Program-made: the position numbers and the translations under genes | The notes under the pieces: model-generated | What the model was told of the DNA's origin: nothing | What the model saw: only the letters and a program-made list of their open reading frames with translations | Databases searched by the model: none | Part shown: piece by piece, positions 8,326-17,045 of the stretch | How the letters are laid out: each line of letters starts with the position of its first letter | Numbering within the stretch: the stretch's first letter is position 1 | DNA from: Dolichospermum sp. DET69 | Lineage (GTDB): Bacteria; Cyanobacteriota; Cyanobacteriia; Cyanobacteriales; Nostocaceae | Direction: 5' to 3' | DNA length: 64,000 nucleotides | Assembly (NCBI GenBank): GCA_017355425.1 | Contig: CP070233.1 | Span: 1,777,501-1,841,500 of the forward strand

Positions 8326-11300
8326 ATGCTAGAAATTAAACACAACCAAGAAAATAGCCAAACTACCGAAGAAGCTTTAGTATTACCCTTTAACTCCGTT
8401 GGAATTGCAGATATTCCCTTAGTAGGTGGTAAAAACGCCTCTTTAGGGGAAATGATTCAAGAACTTAGTTCCCAAGGGGTGAAAGTTCCCACGGGATTTG
8501 CGACTACTGCTTATGCTTATAGATACTTTATTACTGCGGCTGGTTTAGAAGCAAAACTGAGAAAGATTTTTGCAGAGTTAGATGTTGAAGATTTGGATAA
8601 TCTGCGGGAATGTGGCAAAAAAGCCAGATCATTGATGTTAGAAACTCCATTTCCGCTAGAATTACAACAAGCGATCGCTAAATCATATCAAAGTTTATGT
8701 CAAGAATACGGTATTAATACTGATGTAGCTGTTCGTTCCAGTGCCACAGCCGAAGATTTACCAGATGCTAGTTTTGCGGGACAACAAGAAACCTACCTGA
8801 ATGTCCATGGCCTCAAAAGTGTATTAGAATCTTGCCATAAATGCTTTGCTTCTATCTTCACAGACAGGGCTATTTCCTACCGACAAATGAGAGGTTTTGA
8901 TCATTTTGAAGTCGCATTATCAGTCGGTGTCCAAAAAATGGTACGGTCTGATTTAGCATCTTCTGGAGTCATGTTTTCCATTGACACAGAAACAGGCTTT
9001 AAAAATGCAGCTTTAATTACCGCTGCTTATGGTTTAGGAGAAAACATTGTTCAAGGTGCAGTTAACCCAGATGAATATTTAGTATTTAAACCCACCTTAA
9101 AACAAGGATATAAACCCATTCTCCAAAAACGTTTGGGAACAAAAGAAATTAAAATGGTTTATGATTTAGGTGGATCAAAATTAACCAAAAATATCTCTGT
9201 TCCTCAACTTGAACGCCATCAATTTGCCCTGAATGATCAAGAAATATTACAACTAGCCCAATGGACTTGTATCATTGAAGATCATTATTCCCAAGTCCGG
9301 GGAATGGATACACCAATGGATATTGAATGGGCAAAAGATGGGATAACTGGTGAATTATTTATTGTCCAAGCTAGACCAGAAACTGTTCAATCTCAAAAAT
9401 CAAAAACTGTTCTTAGAACTTATCAACTCAAAGAAAAAAGTAAAGTTTTATTAACAGGTCGTAGCGTTGGCGAAATGATAGGTCAAGGTAAAGCTAGAGT
9501 TATTCTAGATGTACCAGAAATTAATCTTTTTCAAGCCGGGGAAGTGCTAGTTACTAACCGCACAGACCCCGACTGGGAACCGATTATGAAAAAAGCTAGT
9601 GCGATTGTCACTAACTCTGGGGGACGGACTTGTTTTGATGGAGAGACAAAAATTCTCACCAATCAAGGTTTTATGACCATTCAGCAGATTTATGAACAAG
9701 GATATCAAGGATTATCAACTTTAGCCCTGAACACCAAAACCCATCAAATGGAATGGAAACCCATTACAGATGCCATGAAACGGACATCTAAAACAATTGG
9801 TGTGAGTGTATCTCAAACTGGGAAAGTCACAGATAATATTCTGCGATTAACTCCTGATCATAAAATGGTTAACCTTCGGAATGGTGAATATACCAAAACT
9901 GAGATTCAAGAAATGTTAGATACTCAGGAAATGGTGCTTGTATCTCAGAATATTCCCACATTAGGTGACAACAAAAATCAAGAAGCTGATTTAGCTTATC
10001 TAATTGGGGGAATCATCACAGACGGTTCAATTTACACTAGTCGAACTCGTGGGGAAGTCCAGTTTATCCAAAAATGTTTACCAGAAAAACAAGCATTCAT
10101 AACTACTATGAATGACAAAATGAATGCTGTTTATGGTAAATCTTTTACTGCTTGTGAGAAACCAGTATCTTCAGGTTATATCCGAGGAAAACAGGTAAAA
10201 GGACAAGCTACAGCTTATCGTGTTTATTCTAAAGCCATAGCTTACGACTTAAAAGAAAAAGAACAACAGATTACCCAAATTCTCCTGGAAAACACTTCAG
10301 AAGTTTCCTATCACTTTTTAGGGGGTGTAATTGATGGTGATGGTTGCTATGCTAGTAATCGCATTAATATCTATATCTCTGAAGAGAACTTACTACAAGC
10401 TGTGATTATTGCTTGTTTAAAAATCAATACAGTTCCTCAAGTTACCAGAAATCGTCATATCTACAATGTTCAAATTGTCGAAAAATTAGAGCAAATTTTA
10501 CAATATACCCAACGAGTTAAGGGAGAAGTTACTCCAAGAACTATTCAAACTCGGTTTTTCGCTGCTAATCAACTATTTAGTGACAATGTAATCGGTCAAA
10601 TTAAACTTAGAAAAGATAAAAACTTACTTATTTCCGATAAACAACTGCTGGAAACAGATCAATTTGAGGAACTTCTAAAAGGTGATCTGCGGATGCAACG
10701 AGTTTTTAAAGTTGCAGATGCAGTAGAATCTGAAGTTTATAACATTACTGTTGCAGATCATCATAATTATCTAGTGTTTACGAGTAAATATACTCCTGTA
10801 GTTGTTTGTAACTGTCACGCGGCAATTATCGCTAGAGAAATGGGGATTCCGGCAATAGTTGGTTGTGGAAATGCAACTACAGTTTTAGAAACTGGACAAG
10901 AAATTACAGTTAGTTGTGCGGAAGGAGAAACAGGTCAAGTTTACTCAGGTTTACTAAACTTTGAAATTCAAGAATTACCATTAGATAACTTGCCTCGTAC
11001 CCGCACTAAAATCATGATGAATGTGGGTAATCCTGAAGAAGCTTTAGGTTTAACAGCTATTCCTAATGATGGTGTTGGTTTAGCAAGAATGGAATTTATC
11101 ATTGCTAATCATATTAAGGCACATCCTTTAGCATTATTACATTTTGACATCTTAGAAGACGAACTCGCTAAATATAAAATTAGCGAATTAACTGCCCAAT
11201 ATGAAGATAAAGCCGAATTCTTCATCTCTAAATTAGCCCAAGGTATTGGCACAATTGCCGCAGCTTTTTATCCTAAACCTGTAATTGTCCGCTTGTCGGA

Positions 11301-11943
11301 TTTCAAAAGTAATGAATATGCAAACCTCTTAGGAGGTAGACAATTTGAACCCAAAGAAGAGAATCCCATGATAGGTTGGCGTGGTGCTTCTCGTTATTAT
11401 GATCCTCGTTATCGGGAAGGTTTTGCGTTAGAATGTCAGGCAATGAAACGGGTACGGGAGGAAATGGGTTTAACTAATATGATTCTCATGGTTCCCTTCT
11501 GTCGTACTCCCGAAGAAGGCAAACGGGTATTAGCAGAAATGGCAAAAAATGGCTTAGTTAAGGGTGAAAATGGCTTAGAAGTTTATGTAATGTGTGAGTT
11601 ACCCAGTAACGTCTTACTAGCTGATGAATTTAGCCAAATCTTTGATGGTTTTTCCATTGGTTCTAATGATTTAACCCAATTAACGTTAGGATTAGATCGA
11701 GATTCTGAATTAGTTGCCCATTTATTTGATGAACGCAATGAAGCTGTAAAACGAACAATTGCCAAAGCCATAACTACTGTCAAACAACATGGTCGTAAAA
11801 TTGGTATTTGTGGACAAGCACCCAGCGATTATCCAGAATTTGCCCGTTTCCTCGTTGAACAAGGCATAGATTCTATTAGTCTCAACCCTGACTCTGTCAT
11901 CAAGACAATGTTAGAAATTGCCAAAGCAGAAACAGGGGAATAA
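8326..11943 (+). CDS. ppsA: Phosphoenolpyruvate synthase (pyruvate, water dikinase) interrupted by an intein
   Basis: The enzyme makes PEP from pyruvate and ATP, releasing AMP and phosphate. The precursor is 1205 aa. Order: N-terminal ATP-grasp domain (VGGKNASLGEMIQELSS, AVRSSATAEDLPDASFAGQQ), then the phosphohistidine swivel domain, where SGGRT is followed by a 394-aa intein (residues 436-829) before CHAAIIAREMGIPAIVG, then the PEP-binding barrel (GWRGASRYYDPRYREGF, CELPSNVLLADEFS, GSNDLTQLTLGLDRDS, GICGQAPSDYPEF). Without the intein the enzyme is 811 aa, normal for the family. Splicing is needed because the intein separates the catalytic His from its domain. A pyruvate-kinase-like gene follows on the same strand after about 290 bp. 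Confidence 0.95.
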   Translation: MLEIKHNQENSQTTEEALVLPFNSVGIADIPLVGGKNASLGEMIQELSSQGVKVPTGFATTAYAYRYFITAAGLEAKLRKIFAELDVEDLDNLRECGKKARSLMLETPFPLELQQAIAKSYQSLCQEYGINTDVAVRSSATAEDLPDASFAGQQETYLNVHGLKSVLESCHKCFASIFTDRAISYRQMRGFDHFEVALSVGVQKMVRSDLASSGVMFSIDTETGFKNAALITAAYGLGENIVQGAVNPDEYLVFKPTLKQGYKPILQKRLGTKEIKMVYDLGGSKLTKNISVPQLERHQFALNDQEILQLAQWTCIIEDHYSQVRGMDTPMDIEWAKDGITGELFIVQARPETVQSQKSKTVLRTYQLKEKSKVLLTGRSVGEMIGQGKARVILDVPEINLFQAGEVLVTNRTDPDWEPIMKKASAIVTNSGGRTCFDGETKILTNQGFMTIQQIYEQGYQGLSTLALNTKTHQMEWKPITDAMKRTSKTIGVSVSQTGKVTDNILRLTPDHKMVNLRNGEYTKTEIQEMLDTQEMVLVSQNIPTLGDNKNQEADLAYLIGGIITDGSIYTSRTRGEVQFIQKCLPEKQAFITTMNDKMNAVYGKSFTACEKPVSSGYIRGKQVKGQATAYRVYSKAIAYDLKEKEQQITQILLENTSEVSYHFLGGVIDGDGCYASNRINIYISEENLLQAVIIACLKINTVPQVTRNRHIYNVQIVEKLEQILQYTQRVKGEVTPRTIQTRFFAANQLFSDNVIGQIKLRKDKNLLISDKQLLETDQFEELLKGDLRMQRVFKVADAVESEVYNITVADHHNYLVFTSKYTPVVVCNCHAAIIAREMGIPAIVGCGNATTVLETGQEITVSCAEGETGQVYSGLLNFEIQELPLDNLPRTRTKIMMNVGNPEEALGLTAIPNDGVGLARMEFIIANHIKAHPLALLHFDILEDELAKYKISELTAQYEDKAEFFISKLAQGIGTIAAAFYPKPVIVRLSDFKSNEYANLLGGRQFEPKEENPMIGWRGASRYYDPRYREGFALECQAMKRVREEMGLTNMILMVPFCRTPEEGKRVLAEMAKNGLVKGENGLEVYVMCELPSNVLLADEFSQIFDGFSIGSNDLTQLTLGLDRDSELVAHLFDERNEAVKRTIAKAITTVKQHGRKIGICGQAPSDYPEFARFLVEQGIDSISLNPDSVIKTMLEIAKAETGE
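9631..10812 (+). mobile_element. Intein with LAGLIDADG homing endonuclease in PEP synthase
   Basis: The intein runs from Cys436 (block A: CFDGETKILTNQGFMTIQQI) to Asn829, and the +1 extein residue is Cys830 of the CHAA active-site motif. Block B is RLTPDHKMV (TxxH pattern). Two dodecapeptide-like motifs are present, LAYLIGGIITDG (about 556-567) and FLGGVIDGDG (664-673), so the homing endonuclease looks complete. Block F is VYNITVADHHNYLV. The C-terminal junction reads TPVVVCN/C: the penultimate residue is Cys instead of the usual His. The insertion point in the catalytic motif is typical of inteins, which occupy highly conserved sites. Confidence 0.93.
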
Positions 11944-12001
11944 GTAATAGGTAAATCGAAAATCTGCGCCTTCTGTGTTTGAAGTGGGTTGAAAATAATT
12001 T

Positions 12002-12189
12002 AACGAACCACAGAGGCACAGAGGACACAGAGGAAAGAGGTTAGGAGAGAATTTTTCAATCTTTTTACTTTCTTTGAAAGGGTTAGTTAACAGTAGGTAA
12101 AAAGTGAATTTAAATGTCCGTTATAGTCCAATACAATTCAGTCAAGAATTTTTCTTCTCTCTGTGACCTCTGTGCCTCTGTGGTTCGTT
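12002..12189. repeat. Inverted-repeat element with CACAGAGG-type ends
   Basis: The element starts AACGAACCACAGAGGCACAG and ends with the inverse CCTCTGTGCCTCTGTGGTTCGTT. It is 188 bp, MITE-like and without ORF. The same AACGAACCACAGAGGCACAGAG core recurs inside a different element at 15763-15792. A related ACGAACCACGAAGGNNCGAAGGACACGAAGG version occurs at 31200-31255, 36172-36225 and 51997-52040. Confidence 0.7.
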
Positions 12190-12229
12190 AAAAAAAGATT
12201 TTTAAATTAGTGGAGTTGAATTTATAAAT

Positions 12230-13738
12230 ATGCAGTCTACTAATCTAGAGTTAGACCTATCTGATCCTTGTATTTTACTTACCACATTACAAGAACTTCG
12301 TCAATCTGTTGATAAGGAAGGAAGGGAAATATTTGAACGATGGAAAAAACAAATTCACCGACAATCTTTTATTAATAGCAGTCTCAATCTTGCCTATTAT
12401 CTCGCACTGAGAAGACATGATTTAAGAGAACTCCAAGCTGCTTTAATGCCTTGGGGTTTATCGTCGTTAGGGAGAATAGAGGCTAAAGTTTTACCTACTT
12501 TAGATGCAGTGATTGCGACTTTAACAGCAGTTTGTCGCCCAGAACAATATTCTACCATTGTCCATCCACCAATAGAAGCATTTTTTGCAGGCGATCGCAT
12601 CCTGAAACAAAATACCGAAGATTTATTTGGCAACACTCTTGACCAACGGCGAGTGAGAATTATGGTAACATTACCAAATGAAGCCGCTACTAATTACGAA
12701 TTTCTACGAGACATAATTCAGCAAGGGACAAATTGTGTCAGAATTAATTGCGCCCATGATACCTCTGTTGAATGGTTAGCAATGATTAATCATGTTAAAC
12801 AAGCAGAATTAGAATTAGGAGTTTCCTGCAAAATTCTCATGGATTTAAGTGGTCCGAAAACCCGCATTAAATTTGTCCTTACTCCCAGTTCCAAACAACG
12901 AATATTTAAAGGTGAATCTCTCCTACTCACCCATGATTTACCCACGAATATTGATTCTGAATATTTCCAAGCCAGTTGCACAATTCCAGAAGTATTAACA
13001 GAACTCAAAATTGGCACAATAGTTTGGATTGATGATGGTAAAATTGGCGCTTGTGTTGAGTCAATTACATCGGAGGGAGTGTGGTTAAAAATCACCCATG
13101 CCCGGATTAAAGGTGAAAAACTCTTACCAGAAAAAGGCATCAATTTTCCTGACACTGCTTTACATCTGAGTTCCCTAACTACAAAAGATCAACAAGATTT
13201 AGACTTTATTATCAATCATGCAGAAAAAGTTGATATTATTGGTTATTCTTATGTACAAACTGCCCAAGATATTCAGCTTTTACAGCAAGAATTAACCACA
13301 AAATTACCAGAAAATTCTCCCCCACTTGCCATAGTTGCGAAAATAGAAACACCCCTAGCTGTTAGCAATCTGCCAGAATTAATTATTCAAGCCGCAGGTA
13401 AACAACCCTTTGGGATTATGATTGCCAGAGGAGACTTGGCACTGGAAATTGGTTATCAACGTCTGGCAGAAATTCAAGAGGAAATATTATGGTTATGTGA
13501 AGCTGCCCATATACCTGTAATTTGGGCAACTCAAGTATTAGAAAATCTAGTTAAACATGGAATGCCGTCACGGGCAGAAATCACCGATGCGGCTATGTCA
13601 GAACGAGCAGAATGTGTCATGCTCAACAAGGGTGATTATGTTATCGAAGCTATCGGTATTTTAGATGATGTCCTCACCAGAATGCAAGCCCATCAAGTCA
13701 AAAAAACTCCTCAGCTACGGGCTTTACATTCTTGGTAA
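12230..13738 (+). CDS. Pyruvate kinase-like protein with N-terminal extension and no C-terminal domain
   Basis: The product is 502 aa. After about 140 residues not found in ordinary pyruvate kinases comes a PK barrel: RRVRIMVTLPNEA, CVRINCAHD, CKILMDLSGPKTRI, DIIGYSYVQ, AIVAKIETPLAVSNLPE (the K-I-E active-site segment), GIMIARGDLALEIG and PVIWATQVLENLVKHGMPSRAEITDAAMS. It stops at about LDDVLTRMQAHQ, so the C-terminal allosteric domain of canonical PK is missing. Known for the family: PEP + ADP to pyruvate + ATP. Inference: a divergent PK or regulatory/paralogous enzyme acting opposite the upstream PEP synthase. The gene is on the same strand as ppsA but separated by a repeat element, so co-transcription is uncertain. 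Confidence 0.8.
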   Translation: MQSTNLELDLSDPCILLTTLQELRQSVDKEGREIFERWKKQIHRQSFINSSLNLAYYLALRRHDLRELQAALMPWGLSSLGRIEAKVLPTLDAVIATLTAVCRPEQYSTIVHPPIEAFFAGDRILKQNTEDLFGNTLDQRRVRIMVTLPNEAATNYEFLRDIIQQGTNCVRINCAHDTSVEWLAMINHVKQAELELGVSCKILMDLSGPKTRIKFVLTPSSKQRIFKGESLLLTHDLPTNIDSEYFQASCTIPEVLTELKIGTIVWIDDGKIGACVESITSEGVWLKITHARIKGEKLLPEKGINFPDTALHLSSLTTKDQQDLDFIINHAEKVDIIGYSYVQTAQDIQLLQQELTTKLPENSPPLAIVAKIETPLAVSNLPELIIQAAGKQPFGIMIARGDLALEIGYQRLAEIQEEILWLCEAAHIPVIWATQVLENLVKHGMPSRAEITDAAMSERAECVMLNKGDYVIEAIGILDDVLTRMQAHQVKKTPQLRALHSW

Positions 13739-13855
13739 CTGTTTTTTACGAATTTCTCGATAATTGCGAGGAAGGGTGTACAATAAAAAATGCTGTCTTT
13801 CATTAGATTAGGGAATTCATGGGATCATCCTAAAACGTAGTAATACGGATTAGAT

Positions 13856-14012
13856 GTGAACCAGACCACCCTGAGCGACTTGCCCACAAGCTATGTCGAA
13901 GGGTAGTCAAAGGGTAAACGTTATTTAAGTCATGACACCTTGGGATTCGCTAGTTCCATGCTCTGTCGGTACTGATTAAACATTCCGAAAGGAACGTGTC
14001 TTTACCTTAACA
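13856..14012 (-). ncRNA. Degenerate fragment of the structured RNA family
   Basis: On the minus strand it contains GGTGTCATGACTTAAATAACG, the counterpart of GTGTCGTGACTCAAATAACG in the complete copies. It is preceded by an AGAGCATGGAACTAGCGAATCCC segment and followed by a long ACCCT...AGGGT stem and GGTCTGGT. The 5' part (GCGGTTTT hairpin, CGCATAATG) and the final CAGTCCC hairpin are missing. It is probably dead. Confidence 0.55.
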
Positions 14013-14078
14013 AACTTAGATAACTAGGTTGAAGCAAACTTTACTTAGAAATAAGGATTGGTCAAACCGACCACAAAC

Positions 14079-14111
14079 GTCAATAGTAGGAAATATTTTC
14101 CTGCTATTGAC
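14079..14111. promoter_or_regulatory. 33-bp palindrome 34 bp upstream of rpsN
   Basis: GTCAATAGTAGGAAA and TTTCCTGCTATTGAC form a nearly perfect 15-bp stem with a TAT loop. There is no T-run after it, so it is not a classical terminator for this strand. It lies in the untranslated leader of rpsN and could be an attenuator, a protein-binding site or simply a repeat unit. Confidence 0.45.
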
Positions 14112-14145
14112 TACGAAACACTACATTATTCTGGGATTAGGACGT

Positions 14146-14448
14146 ATGGCGAAGAAGAGTATGATTGAGCGCGAGAAGAAACGCGCCAGAATGGTAGCTA
14201 AGTATGCTGACAAGCGCGAAGCACTACTAGAAGAGTTCAAAGCAGCAGAAACTCCGTTGCTGAAGCTAGAAGTTCACCGTAAAATTCAACAATTACCCCG
14301 CAACAGTGCGCCTACTCGTAAGCACAACCGTTGCTGGTTAACTGGTCGTCCTAGAGGCTTTTACCGTGATTTCGGACTATCTCGCAACGTACTCCGGGAA
14401 TGGGCCCATGAGGGTCTTTTACCTGGTGTTGTTAAGTCTAGCTGGTAG
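14146..14448 (+). CDS. rpsN: 30S ribosomal protein S14
   Basis: The product is 100 aa, [17 protein letters not shown] ... [40 protein letters not shown], the typical C-terminal S14 signature for binding 16S rRNA in the head of the small subunit. The ATG at 14146 is preceded by TTAGGA at a good spacing; the frame is open further upstream only through non-coding repeat sequence. It lacks the CXXC zinc motif, so it is the long, zinc-independent bacterial type. The gene stands alone, outside the main ribosomal operon, as usual in cyanobacteria. Confidence 0.96.
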   Translation: MAKKSMIEREKKRARMVAKYADKREALLEEFKAAETPLLKLEVHRKIQQLPRNSAPTRKHNRCWLTGRPRGFYRDFGLSRNVLREWAHEGLLPGVVKSSW

Positions 14449-14545
14449 TTAGTTGTCAATGGTCAGTTGTCAGTTGTCAGTTGTTTTTATTTGCTACTGA
14501 CTAATAACTAATGACTAATGACCACTGGGCGCAGGCCCTGCGCCC

Positions 14546-14875
14546 CTACTGACCACAACAATGATCAATTCCCAGGCTATCTAAGAGTAGATCGCTAACG
14601 GCGTTGGCGATCGCAAACTCTCCAAAAAAGCTTTTAGAAAAATCAAATGATTGCATCTCTGTGATAATGGCAATTACCAAAGAACCTAAATCATTTTCTC
14701 CCTCCATGCGTTGTCTGACAAAAATCTGTGATGCCCGCTTGGCAATATTTTGATTAACTGCTTCGGGAATAAACTCTCCATCAAGCCACTTTAACAAGTT
14801 TTGTTGTAACCATTCTCCTTCTTGCAGGGGATTTTCGGAAGGAGGTAGGGTAATGGGTGGAATTGTTTGAGTCAT
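14546..14875 (-). CDS. Conserved cyanobacterial hypothetical protein
   Basis: The product is 109 aa, acidic and soluble, beginning MTQTIPPITLPPSENPLQEG, with EGEWLQQNLLKWLDGEFIPEA and QIFVRQRMEGENDLGSLVIAI. No signal peptide, membrane segment or catalytic motif is visible. Codon use and composition match the neighbours, and the compact helical pattern suggests a real gene. It is convergent with rpsN across a short block of TCAGTTG heptamers. I know similar short proteins next to housekeeping genes in Nostocales, but no function. It has no obvious operon partner. Confidence 0.65.
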   Translation of the reverse strand: MTQTIPPITLPPSENPLQEGEWLQQNLLKWLDGEFIPEAVNQNIAKRASQIFVRQRMEGENDLGSLVIAIITEMQSFDFSKSFFGEFAIANAVSDLLLDSLGIDHCCGQ

Positions 14876-15092
14876 GTTTGTATATTTTAAATAGGGTTTG
14901 CTGTTCGCGTAGCGTGCCGTTAGGCATATAAGTCTTTCCGTGAGGGATAGGAGTCACCGAGTCAGGAGAAAGAAAGAAGAAGGAAGAAGAAGGAAGAAGA
15001 AGGAAGAGAAGGGTTCACTTATGAGTTCTTAAATTTACCCGGTTATTTTTAGTAAAAATGCAAGGGTTTTCAACATCTATTATCAATAATCT

Positions 15093-15668
15093 ATGGAATA
15101 TGATGTCGCGGCTATTATTCGGGGTTATACCCAAGGTTATTTTCTCATGGCTGATGACAGTAATAACCTGGGATGGTATGGAAGTAACGAACGGACTCTA
15201 ATCCCCTTGGATGAACGTTTTCGCTATCCTCAGTCATTACAGCGCGTTCTCAACCAGGAACGGTTCACAGTAGCCGTTAATCGGGACTTTTTGGGTGTGG
15301 TTGCTGGCTGTGCTAACCGCGAAACAACTTGGATTTCTCCAGAATTAGAAAAGATTTATTGGTTACTTTACCAAAATGGTTACGCTTATAGTTTTGAAAC
15401 TTGGCAAGATGACAAACTCGCAGGGGGAATTTTAGGAATTGTCATTGGTGGTGCTTTTATTGGTGAGTCTATGTTTTTTAATATTTCTGAAGGTTCTAAA
15501 GTAGCAATGGTGAAATTAGTGGAAAGATTGCGGCAACGGAAATTTCTACTATTTGACGCGCAAATGATGAATCCTCATTTAGCCAGATTTGGGGCGTATC
15601 ACGTTGATGGGGAAGAATATGAAGTTTTATTAAAAAAAGCATTATTAACTCCTTGTCCGTTGATTTAA
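15093..15668 (+). CDS. aat: Leucyl/phenylalanyl-tRNA--protein transferase
   Basis: The enzyme transfers Leu or Phe from tRNA to N-terminal Arg/Lys of proteins, marking them for Clp degradation (N-end rule). The product is 191 aa, the usual short cyanobacterial length. Motifs include [67 protein letters not shown] (the conserved GG..xGxxFxGESMF block) and [15 protein letters not shown]. The start ATG at 15093 follows an AT-rich leader with poly-AAGAAGG repeats further up. The gene is monocistronic. Confidence 0.93.
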   Translation: MEYDVAAIIRGYTQGYFLMADDSNNLGWYGSNERTLIPLDERFRYPQSLQRVLNQERFTVAVNRDFLGVVAGCANRETTWISPELEKIYWLLYQNGYAYSFETWQDDKLAGGILGIVIGGAFIGESMFFNISEGSKVAMVKLVERLRQRKFLLFDAQMMNPHLARFGAYHVDGEEYEVLLKKALLTPCPLI

Positions 15669-15708
15669 GTAGGTAGGCACAATTAAATATAGTATGGGCG
15701 CTCATGTT

Positions 15709-15861
15709 GCCCACCCCACAATAAATATAAGGGACTTCCAAGAAATAAATTATCCCAATAAACGAACCACAGAGGCACAGAGAACACAGAGAGAGAATTT
15801 TTGCGTCAGTTTTGGGACATTTTTTTATTTGGAAGTCCCTAATATTCTTGTGGGGTGGGCT
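15709..15861. repeat. MITE-like element, family C, copy 1
   Basis: Long imperfect inverted ends: GCCCACCCCACAATAAATAT then AAGGGACTTCCAAGAAATAAATTATCCC on the left, and the inverse GGGACATTTTTTTATTTGGAAGTCCCTAATATTCTTGTGGGGTGGGC on the right. The centre carries AACGAACCACAGAGGCACAGAGAACACAGAG, the same core as the element at 12002-12189. A related copy with shorter ends lies at 29874-29999. Confidence 0.75.
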
Positions 15862-15937
15862 TCTAGCCCGCCCTAATCAACAATATTATTTTGATATTTA
15901 TTTCAGCCCATCTACTTAATTGATAATTGTCAATTGA

Positions 15938-16837
15938 TCATTTAACAACTCTACGCACAGCGAATAAACTACCCATTAATCCCACTGTTGAACCGAAACC
16001 TAAGAGAATTAGGGGTAGAAATAAGGTTTGGGAAGTGGTGAGTTGTAAACCATGACGGAGAAATTGAATAAAATCGGGTTGATTAACCAGTAAGCGGTTG
16101 AGAAATTGTTGAGTCAGAGAAATGAAACTCCAAGCGATCGCACCTCCGACTAAACCAAAGGAAATTCCTTGTAATATAAATGGTAGATAAATCCAGGTGG
16201 CAGTTGCTCCTACTAATTGCATAATTTCAATTTCTTGCCGACGGGACATCACAATTAAGCGGATAGTAGTAGTAGTGACAGCGATCGCCGTTAAAGTTAA
16301 AATAATTGTAATTGTTAAAGTAATCCAGTTTAAACCTCGATGCAACTGTGCCACCCGTTTTACAGCCTCATCAACATATTGCACCACCTCCACTCCCGGT
16401 AATTTTGCCAACTGTGTCGCTAGATTTTGGACAACTTGGGGACTGAGGGCTTTTACCTTCACTTCATCAACCAGAGGATTACCTCCTAACTGTTGGGTAG
16501 CACCATCAATATCAGTTAAACCAAATTCTTTAACTAACTTTGTCCAAGCTTTTTCCTTAGTAATTACCTCCACCGTAGCAACGTTGGGCATTTTTGTCAT
16601 GACTGGTTCGAGATCAAAAGCTTGAATACCTGGTTCTAAATAAACTGACAATTCCAACTGACTACCAAATTGATTCAACAGAGTTTCTACTTGCCAAGAT
16701 ACTTGCAGACTTAACCCAAATAGAAACAGTAGCACTGTCACCGTACTAATAGCAGCCCAATTCATCCATCCTCCTCGTTTTAACCCCAAGAAGGTTTCTT
16801 TTAAGAGGTAATCTAGTTTCGTGAAATATTTAAACAT
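15938..16837 (-). CDS. ftsX: Cell division ABC transporter permease FtsX
   Basis: The product is 299 aa when started at the ATG at 16837 (MFKYFTKLDYLLKETFLGLKRGGWMNWAAI). FtsX works with FtsE to activate peptidoglycan hydrolysis at the septum. It shows one N-terminal membrane segment (AAISTVTVLLFLFGLSL), a periplasmic loop with QLELSVYLEPG...VEVITKEKAW, and three C-terminal segments (WITLTITIILTLTAIAVTTTTI, TWIYLPFILQGISFGLVGGAIA, LFLPLILLGFGSTVGLMGSLFA), the classic FtsX topology. The frame is open a further 53 codons upstream, but this is translation of a heptamer array (VVSGQWSV repeats) and is rejected as coding. Confidence 0.92.
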   Translation of the reverse strand: MFKYFTKLDYLLKETFLGLKRGGWMNWAAISTVTVLLFLFGLSLQVSWQVETLLNQFGSQLELSVYLEPGIQAFDLEPVMTKMPNVATVEVITKEKAWTKLVKEFGLTDIDGATQQLGGNPLVDEVKVKALSPQVVQNLATQLAKLPGVEVVQYVDEAVKRVAQLHRGLNWITLTITIILTLTAIAVTTTTIRLIVMSRRQEIEIMQLVGATATWIYLPFILQGISFGLVGGAIAWSFISLTQQFLNRLLVNQPDFIQFLRHGLQLTTSQTLFLPLILLGFGSTVGLMGSLFAVRRVVK

Positions 16838-16844
16838 TGAAAAT

Positions 16845-16987
16845 AATAGGTAATAGGTAATAGGTAATAGGTAATAGGTAAAAATTCTTGTCCCACAACT
16901 GACCACTGACCACTGACCACTGACCACTAACAACTGACCACTAACAACTGACCACTGACCACTGACCACTGACCACTGACCACTGAC
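16845..16987. repeat. Heptanucleotide tandem arrays (STRR type)
   Basis: Arrays of TAATAGG followed by CACTGAC/CAACTGAC heptamers lie between ftsX and def. Such short tandemly repeated heptamers are characteristic of heterocystous cyanobacteria. Similar arrays are at 14449-14512, 47170-47455 and 48961-49145. Confidence 0.85.
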
Positions 16988-17045
16988 AACGAACAATTAA
17001 CGATAGAATTAAATTAGATTATTCATCATTAAGCCATCAAAAACC

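Larger units (their letters stand above)
13739..14145. other. Intergenic region before rpsN: RNA-element remnant and a strong palindrome
   Basis: The stretch holds a degenerate fragment of the structured RNA family (13856-14012, minus strand) and a 33-bp palindrome at 14079-14111. The frame open upstream of rpsN from 14029 runs through this non-coding sequence and is not part of the ribosomal protein. No other gene is visible. Confidence 0.6.

Noticed and set aside
14029-14145. 39-codon upstream extension of rpsN
   Set aside because: S14 starts at [10 protein letters not shown]; the upstream part is leader with a palindrome and an RNA-element remnant.
16838-16996. 53-codon upstream extension of ftsX (VVSGQWSV repeats)
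   Set aside because: Translation of a heptanucleotide array; FtsX begins at MFKYFTKLDYLL.
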